Positions 31,981 through 41,189 are shown, numbered from the stretch's first letter. The stretch: DNA of 47,978 bases from Bacteroidota bacterium (GCA_018266615.1 JAFEAB010000041.1:1-47978); one strand, 5' to 3'. The notes: generated from the sequence alone by a model not told the origin. Program-made: numbers and translations.

Positions 31981-33243
31981 TTAGCCTTCGCTTCGTTCTT
32001 CCCAGATGGCAGCCAGGTGTATCAGGGTTTGAGTAGCTTTCTCCATATCATCAATTCCTATCCACTCCAGTTTGCTGTGGATGTTTTGCATGCCGGTAAA
32101 AATATTGGGACAGGGCAGACCCATATAACTAAGCCTGCTTCCATCTGTTCCACCCCGGATACTTTCTGTTTTTACCTTCATTCCTGCGCGTTCGATCGCT
32201 TCTTTGGCATTCGCTACCACCTGGGGGTATTGATCCAGTACCATTTTCATATTCCGGTATTGTTCCTGTTGTGTATATTCCAGGCTTGTACCGGGATACT
32301 TTTTCACCACTGCCTCTGCATGTTGTTTTAGCCGGAGATGATGATCTGCCAATCTGGACGTATCAAAATCGCGCACAATAAAGGAAGCGCTGGCCCTTTC
32401 TGCAATTCCGCCTATCGATACCGGGTGCACAAATCCCTCCATTTTCTCTGTTGTTTCGGGGCTCCATTCATTCTTGGGAAGGGTAGCCAAAATTTCACCC
32501 ACAATTTTTAGGGCATTCACCAATTTATTCTTGGCATATCCCGGGTGGGCAATTACTCCATTAACAATAAGGGTGGCGGCATCTGCCGAAAAAGTTTCAT
32601 CTTCGAGGTACCCTTCTTCACCCCCATCGAGGGTATAGCCAAAATCGGCAGCCACCTTTTTCATATCAATTTTGGCAGTGCCTTTTCCCACTTCCTCATC
32701 CGGGGTAAATACGATCCGGATATCTCCATGTTTTATGCCCGGGTGTTCCACCAGGAACCGGGTGAACTGCATGATGATGGCTACGCCCGATTTATCATCT
32801 GCTCCAAGCAATGTTTTTCCACTGGCCGTAATAATATCCTTTCCCAAATGATTTTTAAGATAGGGAGAATTGGAAAGGGAAAGCACCTGGGTTGTATCAT
32901 CGGGGAGAATAATATCCTTCCCGTCGAAATTCTGATGCAAAATAGGTTTCACATTTGTTCCGCTGCAATCAGGGGCCGTATCAACATGGCTGCAAAAACA
33001 AATAACCGGTACTTTTTTAGCCGTGTTTGCCGGAATGCTGGCATAAACATAACCGAACTCATCCGTTTCAACCTGAGTAAGTCCAAAACCACGAAGTTCA
33101 TCAGCCAGTAATTTTGAAAGTTCTTTTTGTTTTTCGGTGGTCGGGAAGCGTTCACTCTCCGGGTCGCTCTGTGTATCCATAGCAACATAGCGCATGAATC
33201 TGGAAGCCAGGTCGCTTTTATCAATATCAAACCGCATAACCAT
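31981..33243 (-). CDS. pepT: Peptidase T (tripeptide aminopeptidase)
   Basis: A 420-residue M20-family dinuclear zinc peptidase that removes N-terminal residues from tripeptides. Metal and catalytic motifs are CFCSHVDTAPDCSG (His and catalytic Asp), LLGADDKSGVA (bridging Asp), TPDEEVGKG (catalytic Glu plus ligand) and a C-terminal RGGTDGSRLSYMGLPCPNIFTG with NIHSKLEW. The start may be the second Met (33237, MRFDIDK). Downstream of the FKBP gene but separated by a terminator. Confidence 0.96.
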   Translation of the reverse strand: MVMRFDIDKSDLASRFMRYVAMDTQSDPESERFPTTEKQKELSKLLADELRGFGLTQVETDEFGYVYASIPANTAKKVPVICFCSHVDTAPDCSGTNVKPILHQNFDGKDIILPDDTTQVLSLSNSPYLKNHLGKDIITASGKTLLGADDKSGVAIIMQFTRFLVEHPGIKHGDIRIVFTPDEEVGKGTAKIDMKKVAADFGYTLDGGEEGYLEDETFSADAATLIVNGVIAHPGYAKNKLVNALKIVGEILATLPKNEWSPETTEKMEGFVHPVSIGGIAERASASFIVRDFDTSRLADHHLRLKQHAEAVVKKYPGTSLEYTQQEQYRNMKMVLDQYPQVVANAKEAIERAGMKVKTESIRGGTDGSRLSYMGLPCPNIFTGMQNIHSKLEWIGIDDMEKATQTLIHLAAIWEERSEG

Positions 33244-33260
33244 AAAATTTTTGCACTAAA

Positions 33261-33288
33261 ATTAAAAAAGCAGCGCGAGGGCTGCTTT
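33261..33288 (-). terminator. Rho-independent terminator between the FKBP and peptidase T genes
   Basis: An inverted repeat AAAGCAGC (33267-33274) / GCTGCTTT (33281-33288) with a 6-nt loop. On the minus strand it is followed by a T-rich run, just after the FKBP stop at 33299 and before pepT. Confidence 0.8.
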
Positions 33289-33298
33289 ACTTTTCTTT

Positions 33299-33730
33299 TT
33301 ACAAAATTATTTCTACCAGTTCTATATCAAATATCAATTCTTTGCCGGCCAGGAAATGGTTGGCATCCAGCACCACCACATCGGGTTTCACTTCCAATAC
33401 CACAACCGGAAAAGGTTGCCCCTGCTGGTTACTGAGGGAAAGTTGCATTCCCGGTTCCAGTTTCATATCAGCGGGCACATTCTCTGCCGGAAAATTGATG
33501 ATCGCATCATCGGAGCGATCTCCATAGCCATCAGCCGGAGCAATTTGGATGGTCTTTTTATCGCCCACATTCATTCCCGGAACGGCTGCATCAAAGCCTT
33601 TAATCATTTGCCCTGCGCCAACAGTAAATTCCAGCGGTTCGCGGCCTGCAGATGAATCAAATTGTTCGCCGGAACTGAGTTTCCCTGTATAATGTACCTT
33701 TACGGTATCGCCACTTTTAGCTGCTGCCAT
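33299..33730 (-). CDS. FKBP-type peptidyl-prolyl isomerase, SlyD-like
   Basis: A 143-residue isomerase and chaperone. FKBP core motifs are VKVHYTGKLSSGEQFDSS, LEFTVGAGQMIKGFDAAVPGM and GDKKTIQIAPADGYGDR. The inserted flap has FPAENVPADMKLEPGM, and the chain ends with DANHFLAGKELIFDIELVEI, typical of SlyD. The His-rich metal tail of E. coli SlyD is absent. The ATG at 33730 (MAAAKSG) is chosen over 33820, whose extra 30 residues are not conserved and would overlap the upstream region of the divergent NamZ-like gene. Confidence 0.95.
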   Translation of the reverse strand: MAAAKSGDTVKVHYTGKLSSGEQFDSSAGREPLEFTVGAGQMIKGFDAAVPGMNVGDKKTIQIAPADGYGDRSDDAIINFPAENVPADMKLEPGMQLSLSNQQGQPFPVVVLEVKPDVVVLDANHFLAGKELIFDIELVEIIL

Positions 33731-33829
33731 GTTTACTTTTTTTTCCGGGAATATCCGGTAGTGATGAAAGGGCACAAAGTAAATGATAAATGTCGGAAAG
33801 GAATGAAAAGATTTCCGCAATTTCGCCCC

Positions 33830-35074
33830 ATGAGAATTTTCATATCAGTATGGGTGCTGTGCTTAAGTTCGTTCTCTTGTGTACATTCTCAAAAAATAAC
33901 ATTAAACAACCGGGTAATTCCGGGTGCGGAGCGAACTGAAACTTATTTTCCTCTGCTTCAAAAAAAACGGGTGGCCGTGTTTGCCAATCAAACCAGTCTC
34001 GTTGGATCTTGCCACCTGGTTGATACCTTATTGCAAAGTGGGATCCGGGTGGTAAAAATCTTTGGCCCCGAACATGGGTTTAGGGGAAATGCAGATGCAG
34101 GAGAAGAGGTCTCGAACAGCCGCGACAAAAAAACCGGATTGCCCATAATCAGCCTGTACGGAGATCACAAAAAACCTTCGATTGCTGATTTAGCGGATGT
34201 AGACGTCGTATTATTTGATATCCAGGATGTAGGGGTTCGATTTTATACCTATATCTCTTCCCTTCAATACCTGATGGAAGCCTGCATTGAGCAGCATAAA
34301 CCCTTACTCATTCTCGACAGGCCTAACCCGAACGGATTTTATGTGGACGGGCCGGTATTAGATACCGTCTTCCGGAGTTTTATCGGGATGCAACCCATTC
34401 CCATCGTTTATGGCATGACGATAGGAGAATATGCCCTGATGCTTACCGGAGAAAACTGGCTTTCTGAAAAAGCCAATATCATTAATGCCTATAATGTAAA
34501 TACCCAACCCACCGCCGATACTCCCTTTCATGTTATGGTGTTGAAATGCAAAAACTATAACCATACAACAAAATACCGGCTACCCATTCCTCCTTCTCCT
34601 AATCTGAAGGACATGAAAAGCATTTACCTCTACCCCTCTACCTGCTTTTTTGAAGGCACGGTACTAAGCGAAGGCCGGGGTACAAGCCGCCCCTTCCAGG
34701 TGTTCGGATATCCGGGTTATCCAAAGAATTTGTACAGTTTCACGCCCATGCCCAATGAAGGAGCAAAAACGGGAAAATGGTTTAATCAAAAGTGCTACGG
34801 ATGGCAAATTGAGGGATCTGAGGAGGAAATTCTGAAACGGCTCCACGGAAAAATTCAATTGCATTATTTATTGGAAGCCTACCAATTATTTCCCGTCAAA
34901 GACAGTTTTTTCCTGAAAAATAAATTTATCAATAAACTGGCAGGAAGCAGTCTGCTGGCCCTTCAGGTAAAGGAAGGGAAAACAGAATCAGAAATCCGGA
35001 AAAGCTGGGAGCCGGCCTTGAATGAATTCAAAAAGATCAGGAAAAAATATTTATTGTACGATGATTTCGAATAA
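33830..35074 (+). CDS. DUF1343 protein, exo-beta-N-acetylmuramidase NamZ-like
   Basis: A 414-residue exported protein. Residues 1-20 form a signal peptide (start MRIFISVW at 33830; the frame from 33662 is read through upstream non-coding DNA). The N-terminal half has VAVFANQTSLVG, KIFGPEHGFRGNADAGEEV and the DVVLFDIQDVGVRFYTYISSL block. The C-terminal half has PSTCFFEGTVLSEGRGTSRPFQVFG, all hallmark stretches of DUF1343. NamZ of this family cleaves terminal MurNAc from peptidoglycan fragments, so a role in cell-wall recycling in the periplasm is likely. Two bases separate it from fmt. Confidence 0.92.
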   Translation: MRIFISVWVLCLSSFSCVHSQKITLNNRVIPGAERTETYFPLLQKKRVAVFANQTSLVGSCHLVDTLLQSGIRVVKIFGPEHGFRGNADAGEEVSNSRDKKTGLPIISLYGDHKKPSIADLADVDVVLFDIQDVGVRFYTYISSLQYLMEACIEQHKPLLILDRPNPNGFYVDGPVLDTVFRSFIGMQPIPIVYGMTIGEYALMLTGENWLSEKANIINAYNVNTQPTADTPFHVMVLKCKNYNHTTKYRLPIPPSPNLKDMKSIYLYPSTCFFEGTVLSEGRGTSRPFQVFGYPGYPKNLYSFTPMPNEGAKTGKWFNQKCYGWQIEGSEEEILKRLHGKIQLHYLLEAYQLFPVKDSFFLKNKFINKLAGSSLLALQVKEGKTESEIRKSWEPALNEFKKIRKKYLLYDDFE

Positions 35075-35076
35075 GG

Positions 35077-36015
35077 ATGAACGTGAGAAAAAGTTTTGAA
35101 GAATTGAGGATTGTATTTATGGGGACTCCCGAATTTGCCGTGGCTTCTCTAAAGGCGCTTTTGGATGCCGGGGGGCATGTGGTTGCCGTGGTAACCGCAC
35201 CCGATAAACCGGCGGGCCGGGGAATGCAGATTAAGAAAAGCCCTGTTAAAGTGTTTGCCGAATCACAGGGGCTAACCATTTTGCAACCTGAAAAATTACG
35301 TTCGTCTGCATTCATAGAACAACTAAAGGCATTAACCCCCGACCTGAATGTGGTGGTGGCCTTTAGAATGCTTCCCGAAGTAGTATGGAGCCTTCCTCCG
35401 TTGGGCAGCATCAACCTGCATGGCTCCTTATTACCTCAATACCGGGGAGCCGCACCTATTAACTGGGCCATCATTAATGGTGAAAGCCAAACGGGTGTTA
35501 CTACATTCAGGTTAAGCCATCAAATTGATACAGGCGATATCCTGGACTCAGAGATAATTGATATTCCTAACCAGGAAACAGCGGGCGAACTGCATAACCG
35601 AATGATGCCTATTGGAGCTGCTTTATTGGTGAAGACCCTCAAGGGTCTGGCCAACGGCAATCTTACCCCGCATCCTCAATCATTTGAAAGCAGCCAAAAG
35701 CATGCACCCAAAATTTTTAGCGCCGATTGTGAAATAAAATGGAACCAGGATTCCCGAAATGTTTACAACCTGATCCGTGGACTGTCGCCCCATCCCGGTG
35801 CATTCACATTTGTGGATGGTAAAAAATGCAAAATACTTTTAGCTGAATACGATAGTTCAACCCTGGATGGCACCCCGGGCTCCTATGTAACCGATAAAAA
35901 GACATTTTTAAAATTTGCCTGTGCAAAAGGGAGCATTCAGGTATTACAACTTCAAATGGAAGGAAAAAAGGTAATGGCTGTTGCCGACTTCTTACGAGGT
36001 TACCATTTTAAATAA
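35077..36015 (+). CDS. fmt: Methionyl-tRNA formyltransferase
   Basis: A 312-residue enzyme that formylates Met-tRNA(fMet). The N-terminal catalytic domain has RIVFMGTPEFAVASLKALL, the SINLHGSLLPQYRGAAPINWAI segment (with catalytic Asn and His) and QIDTGDILDSE. The C-terminal OB-fold domain (about 208-312) binds tRNA. The N-terminus has about 10 residues before the first strand, slightly more than E. coli; the start is set by the 2-bp spacing from the NamZ-like gene. Confidence 0.96.
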   Translation: MNVRKSFEELRIVFMGTPEFAVASLKALLDAGGHVVAVVTAPDKPAGRGMQIKKSPVKVFAESQGLTILQPEKLRSSAFIEQLKALTPDLNVVVAFRMLPEVVWSLPPLGSINLHGSLLPQYRGAAPINWAIINGESQTGVTTFRLSHQIDTGDILDSEIIDIPNQETAGELHNRMMPIGAALLVKTLKGLANGNLTPHPQSFESSQKHAPKIFSADCEIKWNQDSRNVYNLIRGLSPHPGAFTFVDGKKCKILLAEYDSSTLDGTPGSYVTDKKTFLKFACAKGSIQVLQLQMEGKKVMAVADFLRGYHFK

Positions 36016-36067
36016 ATTCATTCCAAAAAAATATCGGCGAATTTCGATACTACTATAAGTTGGCTCC

Positions 36068-37054
36068 TTAATAATTGATTACGCAATCAAAACTATCGGA
36101 ACTAACCCCCAATTCACTGGCTCCGGCATTACTCAGTCGCAGGATCATACCTGCATTTTGCTTCAAATCAGGAATAAGATCAAGTACCCGCGCATAAATG
36201 ACTTTGTTATTTATTGTATTGGTAATTTTCACAATAGCGCCGGCAGGCACTGTATTAGAAAGGCAATAATATTTCCCATCCTCCCAGCCGCTTGTACTTT
36301 TAAAAATTCCGGATTGCCCTTTTTCCTCTATTACATCACGGTTATTTATCTGTTGGTTATAAATAGTTTTAAAATTAGATAAAGTCCCTTCCGATTTTAT
36401 CACCCTCACAGGCATTGGGTTGGTGGATTCAGGAGATTTAGTTTCCTTAGAGACCGTTTCTTTCACCGGTTCTTCCTTTTTAGAAATGAGAGCGGGTGAT
36501 TTTTCAGGTGCTGACAGCACGGGTTCAGGTTTATTCTTTTCCACTTCCTCAACTGCCACCTTTTCCGGAATAGCAGATGGGTTATTGCTATATCCTACAA
36601 TAAGATTCATTCCTTCACTTAAACCATCTCCAGTAAGATCATTCCATTTCCGAATATCATCGAGGGTAACGCCCGGGTACATTTTACTAATTCGATAAAG
36701 AGTTTCCTTTTTTTCCACCTTATGATACATGGGATACTTACCTTTTTCGGTCGGCTTTGTTACCGCTGTTTTATTTCCTACCGGTTCCGGCTTACTTTCC
36801 GGTTCTTTAACAAGTTCCGGTGTTTTGCCTACCGGAGGAAGCGGATCCATGTGGGTCTTGGTAGGGATCTTGATGATCTGTCCCAATTCCAATCCTTTGT
36901 TTACAGGGATATTATTAAACTCGGCCAATTCCCGGGGGTGTACATTATATTTCCTGGCCAGTGAATAAAGCGTCTCTTTGGGCTGAACCTTATGTGATAT
37001 TTGTGCACCCGCAAAAAAGGGGATGAAAAATAACAGCAGGAAAAGAAATTTCAT
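36068..37054 (-). CDS. Exported two-LysM protein with degenerate RlpA-like double-psi barrel
   Basis: A 328-residue protein with a signal peptide (MKFLFLLLFFIPFFAGAQ). Two LysM domains (about 20-66 and 107-155; KVQPKETLYSLARKYNVHPREL and KVEKKETLYRISKMYPGVTLDDI) would bind peptidoglycan. A Pro/Glu/Lys-rich linker follows. The C-terminal roughly 80 residues resemble the RlpA double-psi barrel (SNTVPAGAIVKITNTINNKVIYARVLD). The His in the TAAH-like motif of active lytic transglycosylases is missing, and the RVNDRGP motif reads RVLDLIP. The barrel is probably structural. Preceded by a perfect TATATTTG box. Confidence 0.9.
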   Translation of the reverse strand: MKFLFLLLFFIPFFAGAQISHKVQPKETLYSLARKYNVHPRELAEFNNIPVNKGLELGQIIKIPTKTHMDPLPPVGKTPELVKEPESKPEPVGNKTAVTKPTEKGKYPMYHKVEKKETLYRISKMYPGVTLDDIRKWNDLTGDGLSEGMNLIVGYSNNPSAIPEKVAVEEVEKNKPEPVLSAPEKSPALISKKEEPVKETVSKETKSPESTNPMPVRVIKSEGTLSNFKTIYNQQINNRDVIEEKGQSGIFKSTSGWEDGKYYCLSNTVPAGAIVKITNTINNKVIYARVLDLIPDLKQNAGMILRLSNAGASELGVSSDSFDCVINY

Positions 37055-37082
37055 AGCTAAAAATTATCTTGTAAAGGTGTTG

Positions 37083-37090
37083 CAAATATA
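37083..37090 (-). promoter_or_regulatory. Bacteroidota -7 box (TATATTTG) for the LysM protein gene
   Basis: A perfect TAnnTTTG on the minus strand, 28 nt before the ATG at 37054. Predicted start near 37076. Confidence 0.5.
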
Positions 37091-37105
37091 CGGTTTGCCG
37101 CTTCT

Positions 37106-38500
37106 TTACATGTTAAGAATCCGCCACTCCTTTGGATAATAATTATTGACCCGGTTGGGCAACACTTTGGCCCAACCAAGCGGCAGGTGGTTGTAAGTCA
37201 GAAGTTTCCACCCCGGCGTTGCATCCAATTCAAAATTTTGCCGGCGAAGGTATTGCAATGCGTTCTCCCGGTTCAGGTTAATTTTTGGAAAATGGGAATG
37301 CAATTGCCAGCTCATGGCCAGGGCGTGATGAGGAATAAGTTCTCCCTGCTTCATTTCGCCAATAACTGTTCCCGCCTGTTTTACAAAGAACATTCCAAGC
37401 GCCCATTCCAGGAATGAAAGATACCGGGAAGGGAATGTCACCTCCTTACCGGCATAGCTATACAGCGAATATCCATCAGCGTTAGAAACAAAATCCTGAA
37501 TTTCAGAAATTGTTTTTGGGGACGTAAGTCCAATTTTCTTTTTCCCTTTAAAAAATAAGGGAGATCCCATTCCTTCTTTCTTAAATGCCGCCATAAAAAA
37601 TCCTTCTCCCTTCAGTTTATCTGGATAGAACCTGTACCCGAAGCAACCCTCCGAATGGGTTTCCACAATATTCCAATTTGCTGTAATGTTAATTCTTACC
37701 GGCTCTAATCCCTGATCGCGGGCAAGCCAATTTCCAATTTCCTCATTCTCTTTCTTCGAAAATGAACAGGTTGAATACACTAAATACCCACCTGGTTTTA
37801 ATGCCGGTAGGCTTTGTTCGAGGATCCGTTTCTGCCGGAGGCTGCAATGATCTACTTGGTTTAAACTCCATTGGGAGATGGCATCCTCATCCTTCCGAAA
37901 CAGTCCACTCCCACTGCATGGGGCATCCACAATTAAATAATCTGCAAAGGGGCCTGCGTCTCCATACCGGGAAGGATCTGATTGCGTAACAATCCCATTG
38001 CCAAAACCCCATTTTAGAATATTCTCCTGTAATACCCCCACTCTTGTTTTAATTACTTCATTACTTAATAACAGGGAGGTGGAATGAAGTAGAGATTGCA
38101 GCAGCGTTGATTTACCTCCCGGTGCTGCACACAAGTCAATGGCAATTTTTTCGGGTTCACCTGCACCCAGTTGGGTGAGAACCTGATGCAGAAACATACT
38201 GCTCGCTTCCTGCACATAATACCCGCCGGCATGGAAAACCGGATCGGAGGTAAAGGAAGGGCGTTCGGCCAGATAAAACCCATCTTCGCACCAGGGAATT
38301 CGTTCTGCATCTTTCAACTTTTCCTTACCTTCCCAATCTTTAAACGGATTTAACCGGATTGATACAGGAGGTATGCCTGTTGCATGCGCTCTTAAAAAAT
38401 CATCTTCCCGGAAACCTTCAAGCCCGTGAAGAGATTCTATAAAATCAACTGGTAATATCTTTTGCAAGATTAAATTTGATATTTCCAAAAATACAAGCAT
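37106..38500 (-). CDS. RsmF/YebU-like RNA cytosine-C5 methyltransferase (NOL1/NOP2/Sun family)
   Basis: SAM-dependent m5C methyltransferase of about 464 residues. SAM motif AIDLCAAPGGKSTLLQSLL, the first Cys in VDAPCSGSGLFRKD and the second catalytic Cys in YSTCSFSKKENE are intact. The C-terminal third with the GWKLLTYNHLPLGWAKVLPNRVNNYYP end is the PUA-like region typical of RsmF types. The start is uncertain: ATG 38512 overlaps the divergent hydrolase, ATG 38500 is listed, and the conserved part begins only at ILPVDFIESLHG. A TTG at 38467 just after a promoter-like box could be real. The target RNA cannot be deduced. Confidence 0.93.
   Translation of the reverse strand: MLVFLEISNLILQKILPVDFIESLHGLEGFREDDFLRAHATGIPPVSIRLNPFKDWEGKEKLKDAERIPWCEDGFYLAERPSFTSDPVFHAGGYYVQEASSMFLHQVLTQLGAGEPEKIAIDLCAAPGGKSTLLQSLLHSTSLLLSNEVIKTRVGVLQENILKWGFGNGIVTQSDPSRYGDAGPFADYLIVDAPCSGSGLFRKDEDAISQWSLNQVDHCSLRQKRILEQSLPALKPGGYLVYSTCSFSKKENEEIGNWLARDQGLEPVRINITANWNIVETHSEGCFGYRFYPDKLKGEGFFMAAFKKEGMGSPLFFKGKKKIGLTSPKTISEIQDFVSNADGYSLYSYAGKEVTFPSRYLSFLEWALGMFFVKQAGTVIGEMKQGELIPHHALAMSWQLHSHFPKINLNRENALQYLRRQNFELDATPGWKLLTYNHLPLGWAKVLPNRVNNYYPKEWRILNM
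38471..38478 (+). promoter_or_regulatory. Bacteroidota -7 box (TAAATTTG) for the alpha/beta hydrolase
   Basis: A perfect TAnnTTTG box 25 nt before the ATG at 38504. It lies inside the 5' part assigned to the divergent RNA methyltransferase. Confidence 0.5.
38486..38493 (-). promoter_or_regulatory. Bacteroidota -7 box (TATTTTTG) for the RNA methyltransferase
   Basis: A perfect TAnnTTTG box on the minus strand. It would start transcription near 38481, downstream of both ATG candidates and 14 nt before an in-frame TTG at 38467. Confidence 0.45.
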
Positions 38501-38503
38501 CAC

Positions 38504-39466
38504 ATGAAACAATTATTCATCTTCATTTTCTGCCTCGGATTATTTAGTGAAGCCTGGGCACAAAATTTTCCTGACAGTTGGACAGACGGAAAGTATTACA
38601 CTGTAAACGGTGCCAAAATTTATACGGTTACCGTGGGCCATGGTGCTCCCCTCTTTATCATCCCGGGAGGCCCGGGAGGGTCGCACCCCGGTTACCGCGG
38701 GCTCGACTCGCTTTCTGTAAACAGCAATATCCAACTGGTATATTTCGATGCTTTTGGAAGGGGAAAATCGGATACAGCCAAGGATGTAAAAGAATATACC
38801 ATCCAGCGTGATATCGATGACCTGGAAGGGTTGCGGATTGCCATGCACTATGATAAGATTTCCGTATTGGGGCATTCTTATGGCTCGGTGGTGGCACAAG
38901 GTTATGCCATACAGCACCCCGACCGGGTTTCGCACCTCATTATAGCAAACGGGTTTCACAGTTACCTGATGTGGCAGGCAAATGACGATAACAGCAATCA
39001 CGAAATAAAAACCAATTACCCCGAAGTGTGGGATACTTTAATGAAAGTACGGGAGAAAGGATATGTTTCACAAGACCCCATTCACCAGGAAATTTACGGC
39101 CAGGTCCCCTACGGATTTTTATATGCCTATAATCCCGATTATTTTTTAGCGAGGGGTAAGCGAAAAGCCTATCCCAATGCCTTCAACTCAAAACTTTATT
39201 ACCAAATGGTGGGCAGAGATGGTGATTTCATCGTTGGAAATGAAATCGGAAACTTCGATTACCGGAAACAGTTAGCCGGGTTAAAAATGCCTGTACTCAT
39301 AATTGCAGGACGTTACGACCGCGTGGCCGTTCCTTCGATGCAGGTGAAATACAGGGAATACTGTCCCCAGGCAAAATTTGTGATGTTTGAACACAGCGGT
39401 CACAATCCGCAGGTGGAGGAAAAACCAGCTTATTTTAAACTGCTGAAGGAGTTTCTTTCCCAATAA
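38504..39466 (+). CDS. Exported alpha/beta hydrolase, proline iminopeptidase-like
   Basis: A 320-residue protein with a signal peptide (MKQLFIFIFCLGLFSEAWAQ). The oxyanion region IIPGGPGGSHPGYRGLD with the GGPG motif of the S33 peptidase group is present. The nucleophile elbow is GHSYGS near residue 125, an Asp lies in AGRYDRVAVP and the catalytic His in EHSGHNPQVEEKPAYF near the end. Substrate unknown; the signal peptide places it in the periplasm or outside. Its stop abuts the pntB stop with no gap. Confidence 0.92.
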   Translation: MKQLFIFIFCLGLFSEAWAQNFPDSWTDGKYYTVNGAKIYTVTVGHGAPLFIIPGGPGGSHPGYRGLDSLSVNSNIQLVYFDAFGRGKSDTAKDVKEYTIQRDIDDLEGLRIAMHYDKISVLGHSYGSVVAQGYAIQHPDRVSHLIIANGFHSYLMWQANDDNSNHEIKTNYPEVWDTLMKVREKGYVSQDPIHQEIYGQVPYGFLYAYNPDYFLARGKRKAYPNAFNSKLYYQMVGRDGDFIVGNEIGNFDYRKQLAGLKMPVLIIAGRYDRVAVPSMQVKYREYCPQAKFVMFEHSGHNPQVEEKPAYFKLLKEFLSQ

Positions 39467-40855
39467 TCAGGAGGCCTTTACTTCGGTAACCAGGTCCTGC
39501 AAAACTTTTTTGGCGTCGCCAAAAAGCATAGATGTTTTGGGTTGGAAGAAAAGTGCGTTTTCAATACCGGCATATCCCGGCTTCATACTGCGCTTATTAA
39601 CAATTACATTCTTTGCCAATTCCACTTCCAGGATGGGCATCCCGTAAATGGGAGAAGCGGGATCATTTTTGGCTGCCGGGTTTACTACATCATTCGCACC
39701 CAGTACCAATACCACATCGGTGGTTTTAAACTCATCATTAGCCGCTTCCATTTCAAGCAGTTTATCATAACTAACATCCGCTTCTGCAAGCAATACATTC
39801 ATGTGCCCGGGCATACGGCCGGCAACCGGGTGGATGGCATATTTCACTTCCACCCCTTTTTCAACCAGGGCTTTTTCCAACTCATGACAAACGTGCTGGG
39901 CCTGAGCCACGGCAAGTCCATAGCCTGGAACGATCATCACCTTATTTGCATAACTCAGCACCATGGCAGCGTCGCTAAGTGAAATTTCTTTGTACGCGCC
40001 TCCCTCCGATCCGGAAGAACTGGAGGAAGCTGCATTACCGCCAAATGAGCCAATCAATACATGTTTCAGGGAACGGTTCATGGCTTTACACATCAATATA
40101 GTAAGCAGGGTGCCTGCTGCGCCTACCAGGATACCTCCGGTAAGCATTACCTTATTATCGTACAGAAAACCTCCACAGGCGGCGGCTACCCCGGTAAATG
40201 AATTGAGCAAAGAAATTACTACCGGCATATCAGCCCCTCCAATAGGCATCACAAACAATACCCCGTATAAAAGGGAAGTGCAAAGAATAATATAAATCAG
40301 GAATGTAAGATGTGGATGGAATACCAACCAGGCTCCCATTCCAAGGGTTACAAAAAGTAAAATAAGGTTCAGGATATTTTGCCCGGGGAAATTAAAATCT
40401 TTAACCTTCCCATTCAGTTTTCCCCAGGCAACCATACTGCCGGCGAAGGAAACGGAACCAATAATTAACCCGAGTACAATAATCAAAACCGTATGGCTGA
40501 TATTGGTTTCTTCATGGATATGTCCAAATTCAACGAGTGAAATCAAGGCCGCACAGGCGCCCCCCATACCGTTGAACATGCTAACCATTTCGGGCATGGC
40601 AGTCATCTTTACCTTTTTGGCAACGATGGTACCAATGATGGCGCCAATCAACAACCCACCAAAAATCCATTCATAATTATGGAGATAAACTCCGTTCCGG
40701 GGAAGAAATATGGTTCCAAAAATAGCAATGGCCATTCCCGCTGCGGCAATCAGGTTCCCTCTTCTGGCCGTAGCCGGGTGGGAAAGCATTTTAAGCCCTA
40801 CAATGAAGGTTACCGAAGCGATGAGATAACAGATGGTGAGGATATGTCCGCCCAT
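39467..40855 (-). CDS. pntB: NAD(P) transhydrogenase subunit beta
   Basis: A 462-residue subunit. About nine membrane helices (residues 1-260) carry half of the proton path. The soluble C-terminal domain III binds NADP(H): VMIVPGYGLAVAQAQHVCHELEKALVEKG, VLVLGANDVVNPAA and GMPILEVELAKNVIVNKRSMKPGYAG. The enzyme uses the proton gradient to move hydride from NADH to NADP. It is last in the pntAa-pntAb-pntB order, 9 bp after pntAb. Confidence 0.97.
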   Translation of the reverse strand: MGGHILTICYLIASVTFIVGLKMLSHPATARRGNLIAAAGMAIAIFGTIFLPRNGVYLHNYEWIFGGLLIGAIIGTIVAKKVKMTAMPEMVSMFNGMGGACAALISLVEFGHIHEETNISHTVLIIVLGLIIGSVSFAGSMVAWGKLNGKVKDFNFPGQNILNLILLFVTLGMGAWLVFHPHLTFLIYIILCTSLLYGVLFVMPIGGADMPVVISLLNSFTGVAAACGGFLYDNKVMLTGGILVGAAGTLLTILMCKAMNRSLKHVLIGSFGGNAASSSSSGSEGGAYKEISLSDAAMVLSYANKVMIVPGYGLAVAQAQHVCHELEKALVEKGVEVKYAIHPVAGRMPGHMNVLLAEADVSYDKLLEMEAANDEFKTTDVVLVLGANDVVNPAAKNDPASPIYGMPILEVELAKNVIVNKRSMKPGYAGIENALFFQPKTSMLFGDAKKVLQDLVTEVKAS

Positions 40856-40864
40856 GAAGTAGTA

Positions 40865-41176
40865 TTATTTCTTTTTTACTTTAAACATTTCCAACATCCT
40901 GTCGGTAACCACAAAGCCGCCCACTACATTCAGGGTTCCCAGTACCACGGCAAGGAAACCCAGGATAAGAGCCGGGTAATTTCCCGGATCGGCATTTCCC
41001 ATTACGATGATGGCCCCAATAATAACCACCCCGTGGATGGCATTGGCGCCACTCATCAGCGGAGTATGCAATACACTTGGCACACGGCCTATCACTTCTA
41101 TCCCAACAAAAATCATCAGGATTACGATATAAATTGTTTCCTGGTTTGAGGATATCCAACTAAGTGCTTCTTCCAT
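40865..41176 (-). CDS. pntAb: NAD(P) transhydrogenase subunit alpha part 2 (membrane part)
   Basis: A 103-residue protein with three or four hydrophobic helices, holding PSVLHTPLMSGANAIHGVVIIGAI. This is the membrane segment that in E. coli is fused to the C-terminus of PntA. A separate gene is the split, Rhodospirillum-type arrangement. It lies between the other two subunits, 13 bp after pntAa. Confidence 0.95.
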   Translation of the reverse strand: MEEALSWISSNQETIYIVILMIFVGIEVIGRVPSVLHTPLMSGANAIHGVVIIGAIIVMGNADPGNYPALILGFLAVVLGTLNVVGGFVVTDRMLEMFKVKKK

Positions 41177-41189
41177 TTCGTTTATAGGT

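Noticed and set aside
36016..36067. Bidirectional terminator between fmt and the LysM gene
   Set aside because: Only a TATCG/CGATA 5-bp stem without a clear T-tract.
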